Assembly (NCBI GenBank): GCA_017536285.1
Contig: JAFXHP010000089.1
Coordinates: 1 to 27,641, forward strand
DNA length: 27,641 nt
Source of the DNA: Clostridia bacterium
GTDB taxonomy: Bacteria > Bacillota_A > Clostridia > UMGS1883 > HGM11501
Direction: 5' to 3'
Position numbers and translations under genes: made by a program
Part shown: positions 23,500-27,641 of the stretch, in pieces
Position numbering within the stretch: position 1 is the stretch's first letter
Layout of the letters: each line of letters opens with the position of its first letter
The notes under the pieces: generated by a model
Database searches by the model: none
What the model saw: the letters and a program-made list of their open reading frames with translations, nothing else
Told to the model about the DNA's origin: nothing

Positions 23500-23531
23500 A
23501 AAACAGTGTGAGCAATGCTCACACTGTTTTT
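23499..23531. terminator. Bidirectional terminator between the SpoIIQ-like gene and the NIF3-family gene
   Basis: AAAAACAGTGTGAGC (23499-23513) pairs perfectly with 23517-23531 around a 3-base loop, with A and T tracts at the ends for both directions. The stop codon of the NIF3-family gene lies in the stem. Confidence 0.93.
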
Positions 23532-24292
23532 ATTATATTCTTTTCTTCTGATATTAAAATATCAACTTCAGAAAAAGCCCTCTCTATTATCTCTTTAAAT
23601 ATTTCCGTTACAGAAATTTCAGAATCAAAATGGCTTATCTCAATATAAGCAACGCCGTTTTCCGAAAGATTTCGTATATCTGAATATGTAAGATCTCCCG
23701 TTATGTAAACATCTGCTCCTCTTTTAATCGCATCATCGGTAAGTCCTCTTCCGCTTCCCGAGCATACGGCAATTTTTCTTATTTGCTTTTTATCATCACC
23801 GGCATAGCGTACATAAGGAAGGCAGAACGCTTCTTTAACTTTCAAGACAAGCTCTGAAAGCTTGTAATCCCCTTCGCAAATTCTTCCGCATGATATTTCC
23901 TTATCGCTGTAAGCAAGATCGCCAATAGCATTAAGGGAAAGCTTTTGACAGAAAAGGTCATTTAATCCGCCTTTTGCAATATCCATATTGGTATGGGCTG
24001 AATAAACTGCGATATCAGACTTTATCAGCGTTTTCATACACCTTCCGGCACTTTTGGAAAAATCCAGGTCCTTAAGCGGATGGAAAATAAGCGGATGGTG
24101 TGAGATTATCATATCCGCACCTTTTACCGCTGCTTCATTTGCCGTATTTTCGTCGGCATCCAGGCACAAAAGAACTTTTTTTACCTCTGCTTCATCGTCT
24201 CCCAGTAAAAGTCCCACATTGTCAAAGTCCTCGGCAAGAGATAAAGGCGCAATCTTTTCAATTTCTGAAATTATATCCTTTACTTTTGTCAT
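23519..24292 (-). CDS. NIF3/YqfO family, GTP cyclohydrolase 1 type 2-like protein
   Basis: This 257-residue protein belongs to the NIF3 family of di-metal proteins, often annotated as Nif3-like dinuclear metal-centre hexameric protein. Metal ligands are visible: H65-H66 in ISHHPLIF, H100 and D104 in SAHTNMD, and the late HFDSE motif. The family is widespread, but its physiological reaction is not settled. The length is that of the short form, without the inserted PII-like domain found in B. subtilis YqfO. The ATG at 24290-24292 is chosen because AAAGAGGAT lies just before it. It follows the lipoprotein gene by 10 bases and probably shares its promoter. Confidence 0.9.
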   Translation of the reverse strand: MTKVKDIISEIEKIAPLSLAEDFDNVGLLLGDDEAEVKKVLLCLDADENTANEAAVKGADMIISHHPLIFHPLKDLDFSKSAGRCMKTLIKSDIAVYSAHTNMDIAKGGLNDLFCQKLSLNAIGDLAYSDKEISCGRICEGDYKLSELVLKVKEAFCLPYVRYAGDDKKQIRKIAVCSGSGRGLTDDAIKRGADVYITGDLTYSDIRNLSENGVAYIEISHFDSEISVTEIFKEIIERAFSEVDILISEEKNIIKTV

Positions 24293-24302
24293 AATATCCT
24301 CT

Positions 24303-25184
24303 TTAATCTGCAAGGAAGAAAACCATTTCCGATACTTCGTAGCGGTTATCCAGAAAATCGCCCAGATAAATCCAGCCTGATTCTCCCGATTTCTTTTCTA
24401 TAAATACAAAGCCTTCAGAGTCTTCCTTTGTTATCTTAAACCAGTCTCCGGCTTTTAATGATATTACATCTTTATGCTCCGGAACCTCTCCGTAGTTTTC
24501 AAAATCCGCATGGGCAATCACATATCCTTCTGAAAGAGCTTTTCCGGTTTCTCCCCATGGTTCAGCAATAATCCACTCTTCATCATACGACGGTCTAACC
24601 ACAGCTCTTTCTTCCATTTCAACTTCGGTAAATTTTTCTCCGTCAAAGGTATACTCTGCTTCAACGCACCACATACCGGTTCTTCCGCGCTCAGATGTCT
24701 TCAGCACCCCGCCTTTAAATGAAATCTCAGGTTCATAGCCGACAGACAAGGTATCCCACATATAAGGCTCTCCCGAATAAGCATCAACCGACTCAAACTC
24801 GTAAAGACGGAAGGTATCTCCTTCGGGCTTTAATACCCTCATCATCATATCGCTGCTTACTTCTTCCGAAATTAAGACAAGTTCTTTTCCTTTTTCCTTT
24901 GTATCAAGATCAATGGCATAAACCTTGTCAATATAATAAGCCTCACCGTAACCAAGGGATATTTTGCTTTCGCCGCAAGTTACTTCAATAAAATAATCGT
25001 CAGTCAACCTTACATTTATGGCATCTTCCGTGCCATCACCTGTCAGATCATAGCTTAAATCAACCTTAACCTTCTTTATTTTCCCTTCATTTTCAAAAAG
25101 AAGGATACATTCTTCTTTTTTCCCGCATGAAGCAAGGGAGAAAATCAAAACCGCTGCCAACAACAATGATAGTAACTTTTTCAT
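24303..25184 (-). CDS. Lipoprotein with a C-terminal SH3-like domain, function unknown
   Basis: The 293-residue product starts with a lipoprotein signal peptide (lipobox LASC, lipidated Cys20). Residues 40-60 contain DLTGDGTEDA, a calcium-loop-like sequence seen in VCBS/FG-GAP-type repeats, suggesting a beta-propeller or similar strand-rich core of about 200 residues. The C-terminus (about 235-275, VISLKAGDWFKITKED onward) looks like a bacterial SH3 domain ending in GWIYLGD, which often binds cell wall. I do not recognise the family. It would sit on the outer face of the cell membrane. AAAGGAGG precedes the ATG. It is the first gene of the operon with the NIF3-family gene. Confidence 0.75.
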   Translation of the reverse strand: MKKLLSLLLAAVLIFSLASCGKKEECILLFENEGKIKKVKVDLSYDLTGDGTEDAINVRLTDDYFIEVTCGESKISLGYGEAYYIDKVYAIDLDTKEKGKELVLISEEVSSDMMMRVLKPEGDTFRLYEFESVDAYSGEPYMWDTLSVGYEPEISFKGGVLKTSERGRTGMWCVEAEYTFDGEKFTEVEMEERAVVRPSYDEEWIIAEPWGETGKALSEGYVIAHADFENYGEVPEHKDVISLKAGDWFKITKEDSEGFVFIEKKSGESGWIYLGDFLDNRYEVSEMVFFLAD

Positions 25185-25211
25185 AAAAAAATCCTCCTTT
25201 TATTTTGTATC

Positions 25212-25239
25212 ATTATATTACCATATTATGCCGTGCAAA
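25212..25239 (-). promoter_or_regulatory. Probable promoter of the lipoprotein-NIF3 operon
   Basis: On the minus strand TTTGCA (25234-25239) and TATAAT (25212-25217) are 16 bases apart. A second reading, TTGATT with TAATAT at 17 bases, is also possible, so the exact boxes are uncertain. Confidence 0.5.
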
Positions 25240-25274
25240 TCAATATTTTTCACACACTTGTAACATAAATATAA

Positions 25275-26120
25275 TCAAAGATTAAGCGTTACAGAAGAGC
25301 GGTATTTTTTAGGTGTCATTCCTGTTTTCTGGCGGAAGCTCTTTACGAAATACGCCGTCTGGGAAAAGCCCGTCTTATAAGCTATTTCTTCAACGGAAAA
25401 GGCTGTGGTCGAAAGAAGGTTTTTTGCCGCGCGAAGGCGGTAGTCCATAAGATATTTATGTATGCTTTTTCCAGTTTCTTCCTTCATAATACGGCTCAAG
25501 TGATAAGGATGATAAGAAAATTTTTCCGCAATCACGGCGTTTGTCACGGAAGAATCGGCATAATTTTCTCTTATAAATTCCATAACCGATTCGCAAAGCT
25601 TTGAATGCTTGCTTTCCTTTGTCTTTTTTATAAGCTCAATTAAACATAGCTTTAAAAGTGCGGAAGATTCTTCCCTGTAAAACACACTCTTTCCCATAAA
25701 GTTTTCCGTAATCCTTGAAAGCATATGATAAATGTCAGGAACATTTTTCACAATAGGCTTAGAAAGCTCAGGCAAAAGCGGATATTTTGTAACCTTTGCC
25801 TCGTCAAAGATTTCCTCCACCGCTGTACCAAGCGACTTTTCCATATGAGAAAAATCACTTACCAAATCGCAATTTATGAATATCACCTTTCCTGAATTTT
25901 CCTTGTTAAAGAAAAAGCGGTAATGCGTTCCGGGAGGAAGAAAAACTGCGGTGTTATTGGAAATATCATATTTTTTATCGCCTATGATAAGCACCCCCGT
26001 CGCCTTTACGGAAAAAAACACCCGGCAGTCATAGCATACAGATATATATTTGCTTCTGTGCACTTCCGTACTATGGAGCGATGCATACCTTATAAAAGGA
26101 TTGAGCTCTGCCGTTTTCAT
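25275..26120 (-). CDS. AraC-family transcriptional regulator
   Basis: This 281-residue regulator has an N-terminal cupin-like sensing domain (about 5-130, including VLIIGDKKYDISNNTAVFLPPGTHY, a beta-barrel pattern), a helical linker, and two C-terminal AraC helix-turn-helix motifs (about 180-275), ending in the family signature EIAYKTGFSQTAYFVKSFRQKTGMTPKKYR. AraC proteins of this layout usually sense sugars and activate sugar-use genes. The ATG at 26118-26120 is chosen because AGAGGTG lies 5 bases before it. It is divergent from the Gfo/Idh-fold gene, its likely target; the glycan operon is a second possible target. Confidence 0.92.
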   Translation of the reverse strand: MKTAELNPFIRYASLHSTEVHRSKYISVCYDCRVFFSVKATGVLIIGDKKYDISNNTAVFLPPGTHYRFFFNKENSGKVIFINCDLVSDFSHMEKSLGTAVEEIFDEAKVTKYPLLPELSKPIVKNVPDIYHMLSRITENFMGKSVFYREESSALLKLCLIELIKKTKESKHSKLCESVMEFIRENYADSSVTNAVIAEKFSYHPYHLSRIMKEETGKSIHKYLMDYRLRAAKNLLSTTAFSVEEIAYKTGFSQTAYFVKSFRQKTGMTPKKYRSSVTLNL

Positions 26121-26167
26121 AACAACACCTCTTTGTTTTTTCATATTTTTTATTGGTTTTTTAATAC

Positions 26168-26196
26168 ATTATAACAGCCGGATATGATATAGTCAA
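26168..26196 (-). promoter_or_regulatory. Sigma-A promoter of the AraC-family gene
   Basis: On the minus strand TTGACT (26191-26196) and TATAAT (26168-26173) are 17 bases apart, with TGT directly before the -10. The -35 lies 3 bases from the ribosome binding site of the divergent gene, so the two promoters must overlap. Confidence 0.8.
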
Positions 26197-26214
26197 GATA
26201 AGGAGTTGATAAAA

Positions 26215-27489
26215 ATGTCAATAAACAAAGAAAAAATCACAGTAGCCATTATCGGATGCGGCCGTTTCGCACAGTATTTCGTGGAACTTTTCAAGGCTCA
26301 TCCCTATGTAAAAAAGGTTTATGTATGTGACCTTATCCGTGCACGTGCGGAAAAATACAGCCAGCACTTTGACGTAGAAATTATCGACAGCTTTGAAGAA
26401 GCACTTGCTTCCAAGGAAGTAAATGCAATTGCAATTTTCACACAGCGCTTCAAGCACGGCCCCATGGCAATTGAAGCACTTAAGGCAGGAAAGCATGTTT
26501 ACTCTTCTGTTCCCTGCTCACTTAAGGTTGAAGAAATTGCTGAAATCAAGCGCCTTGTAGAAGAAACTCACCTTACATATTCTATGGGTGAAACAGGCTT
26601 TTACAGAGCTGCTTCCTGCTTCTGCAGAAGAGAATATGCAAAGGGCTCCTTCGGCCGTTTTGCATACGGTGAATCACAGTACAACCACGATATCAGAAAC
26701 ATGGAAGGAAGCTTTCGTAGCTCCGGCGGCGAAGACTGGAAGAAGTTTGCAGGTATTCCTCCCTTCTTCTATCCCACTCACACAACATCTATGCTCTTAA
26801 GCTCTATGCCCGGCGTTTATGCAAAGAAGGTTACGGCTATGGGCTTTGCAAACAGCGAAAGAACCGATATTTACGGAACCGACGGTCAGAACCTTTATAA
26901 CAATCCTTTCTCCAACGAAAGTATGCTTATTGAGCTTTCAAACGGCGGTATCATAAGAGTAAACGAAAACAGATGCGTAGCTTGGCACGGTCCCGAAACC
27001 TTCATTTCCCAGTTCTACGGAAGCGAAGGCTGCTATGACTTCTCCTTTGCAAGAGCTACATTCACTCACTGGCAGGGCGGCGAAGAAAATCCCAATGCAG
27101 TTATCGCCCACGATGTAACAAAGGAAATCCAGCCTGAAGAGCTTTACAATGCAATCAACGAAAACTACGAAGAAGCTGTTGCTAAAATCGCTCAGTGCTG
27201 GGGCTTCTACAATACATCTCCCATTCAGCCCACAGAGCGTCTTCCCAAGGAATTCGAAGGCCTCAGAAACGGTCACAACGGAACGCATCACTTCTTAATT
27301 GATGACTTCTGCCGTGCATACTGGACAGGAAAGCTTTCTCCCACAAACATCTGGGAGGTTGCACGTTGGAATATCCCCGGTCTTATAGCACACGAATCAG
27401 CCCTCGCAGGCGGTCAGCCCATGGAAGTTGTTGACCTTGGAGATTCTCCCGCTGACTGGGAAGTACTTCCCTGGGACAAGGCAGAATAA
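26215..27489 (+). CDS. Gfo/Idh/MocA-fold NAD-dependent protein, GH109-like
   Basis: The 424-residue protein begins with a Rossmann NAD-binding domain (IIGCGRFA at 12-19; the third glycine of GxGxxG is Ala). Next comes the motif AGKHVYSSVP (91-100), where Gfo/Idh oxidoreductases have the EKP triad. Here it is S98-V99-P100, so the catalytic Lys is missing. GH109 NAD-dependent glycosidases also lack this Lys and carry EVP there. The segments GETGFY (125-130), YNHD (156-159) and FYPTHTT (185-191) recall GH109 active-site stretches. It may be a redox-assisted glycosidase or a modified sugar oxidoreductase; the substrate is unknown. It is probably cytoplasmic, as there is no signal peptide. AAGGAG stands 9 bases before the ATG. 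An AraC regulator is divergent. Confidence 0.8.
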   Translation: MSINKEKITVAIIGCGRFAQYFVELFKAHPYVKKVYVCDLIRARAEKYSQHFDVEIIDSFEEALASKEVNAIAIFTQRFKHGPMAIEALKAGKHVYSSVPCSLKVEEIAEIKRLVEETHLTYSMGETGFYRAASCFCRREYAKGSFGRFAYGESQYNHDIRNMEGSFRSSGGEDWKKFAGIPPFFYPTHTTSMLLSSMPGVYAKKVTAMGFANSERTDIYGTDGQNLYNNPFSNESMLIELSNGGIIRVNENRCVAWHGPETFISQFYGSEGCYDFSFARATFTHWQGGEENPNAVIAHDVTKEIQPEELYNAINENYEEAVAKIAQCWGFYNTSPIQPTERLPKEFEGLRNGHNGTHHFLIDDFCRAYWTGKLSPTNIWEVARWNIPGLIAHESALAGGQPMEVVDLGDSPADWEVLPWDKAE

Positions 27490-27572
27490 TTTGTTGCGAT
27501 TTTAAGGAAACCATAGTATCTTTCCAAAAAGGCAAAAGTGCAAAAAACACAATTTGATGTGTATTTTTGACA

Positions 27573-27601
27573 TTTACATTCTGCCGGACAGAGAGTATTA
27601 T
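27573..27601 (+). promoter_or_regulatory. Promoter of a gene beyond the window
   Basis: TTTACA (27573-27578) and TATTAT (27596-27601) are 17 bases apart. The leader ends at the window edge with GGAGG at 27635-27639, a ribosome binding site for a gene whose start lies just outside. Upstream is an imperfect inverted repeat (27541-27550 with 27559-27569). No clear terminator separates this from the oxidoreductase-like gene. Confidence 0.6.
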
Positions 27602-27641
27602 ACACTTAAAGAAATTAATAGGGGAACTTTAAGCGGAGGCT

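Noticed and set aside
27503..27532. Possible terminator after the GH109-like gene
   Set aside because: Only a 5-pair GGAAA/TTTCC match with no T run; too weak to call.
1..27641. CRISPR arrays, transposons, prophage and toxin-antitoxin genes
   Set aside because: No regularly spaced repeats, transposase, integrase or phage-like proteins, and no toxin-antitoxin pairs were seen.

Overview
The window is about 27.6 kb of chromosome from a low-GC, Gram-positive, probably endospore-forming member of the Clostridia. The evidence is strong AAAGGAGG ribosome binding sites, sigma-A promoters with 17-base spacers, frequent GTG/TTG starts, lipoprotein and Firmicutes-type signal peptides, C-terminal copper-amine-oxidase-N-like domains on secreted proteins, a Bacillus-type threonine regulator (ThrR) and a SpoIIQ-like M23 protein. 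There is no phage, insertion sequence, CRISPR, tRNA or rRNA. The region is dense: no gene-free stretch exceeds 300 bases. The longest are 16193-16421, 22523-22737, 8378-8540 and 27490-27641, and each holds promoters or terminators.

Layout. (1) 1-1294: two mechanosensitive channels, mscS (cut by the window edge) and mscL, head to head over a 92-base gap. (2) 1293-3030: a PHP-domain protein and the phosphodiesterase yfcE, also divergent. (3) 3029-8446: a minus-strand amino-acid operon thrR-hom-thrB-lysC followed by a YitT-family membrane protein, then a DUF89 gene with its own promoter. lysC has a strong internal start for a beta subunit, and the yitT ribosome binding site lies in a hairpin. 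(4) 8541-8774: a tiny Met/Cys/Tyr-rich protein behind a sequence fitting the late mother-cell sigma-K promoter. (5) 8866-16241: a three-gene minus-strand operon of a cytoplasmic NodB/GH57-fold-like protein, a secreted GH99/WbsX-like putative glycosidase and a 1000-residue secreted protein with five discoidin-like repeats. (6) 16382-22649: a housekeeping operon lon-engB-tadA-metG-tatD. (7) 22668-25239: a SpoIIQ-like gene, converging on an operon of a lipoprotein and a NIF3-family protein. (8) 25275-27489: an AraC-family regulator divergent from a Gfo/Idh/MocA-fold protein lacking the usual catalytic lysine. A promoter and ribosome binding site at the right edge point to another gene beyond it.

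How they fit together. Region 3 makes homoserine, phosphohomoserine and aspartyl phosphate for threonine, methionine and lysine; asd and thrC are not here. Regions 5 and 8 look like glycan-processing genes: carbohydrate-binding surface proteins, a putative secreted glycosidase, and a possible NAD-dependent glycosidase or sugar oxidoreductase beside an AraC regulator. No transporter lies in the window. The least described content is the three-gene glycan operon and the GH109-like protein. The best-supported mechanistic observations are the internal lysC start, the hairpin-buried yitT ribosome binding site and the two sporulation-type promoters. All functional calls come from reading the sequence; no search was run.
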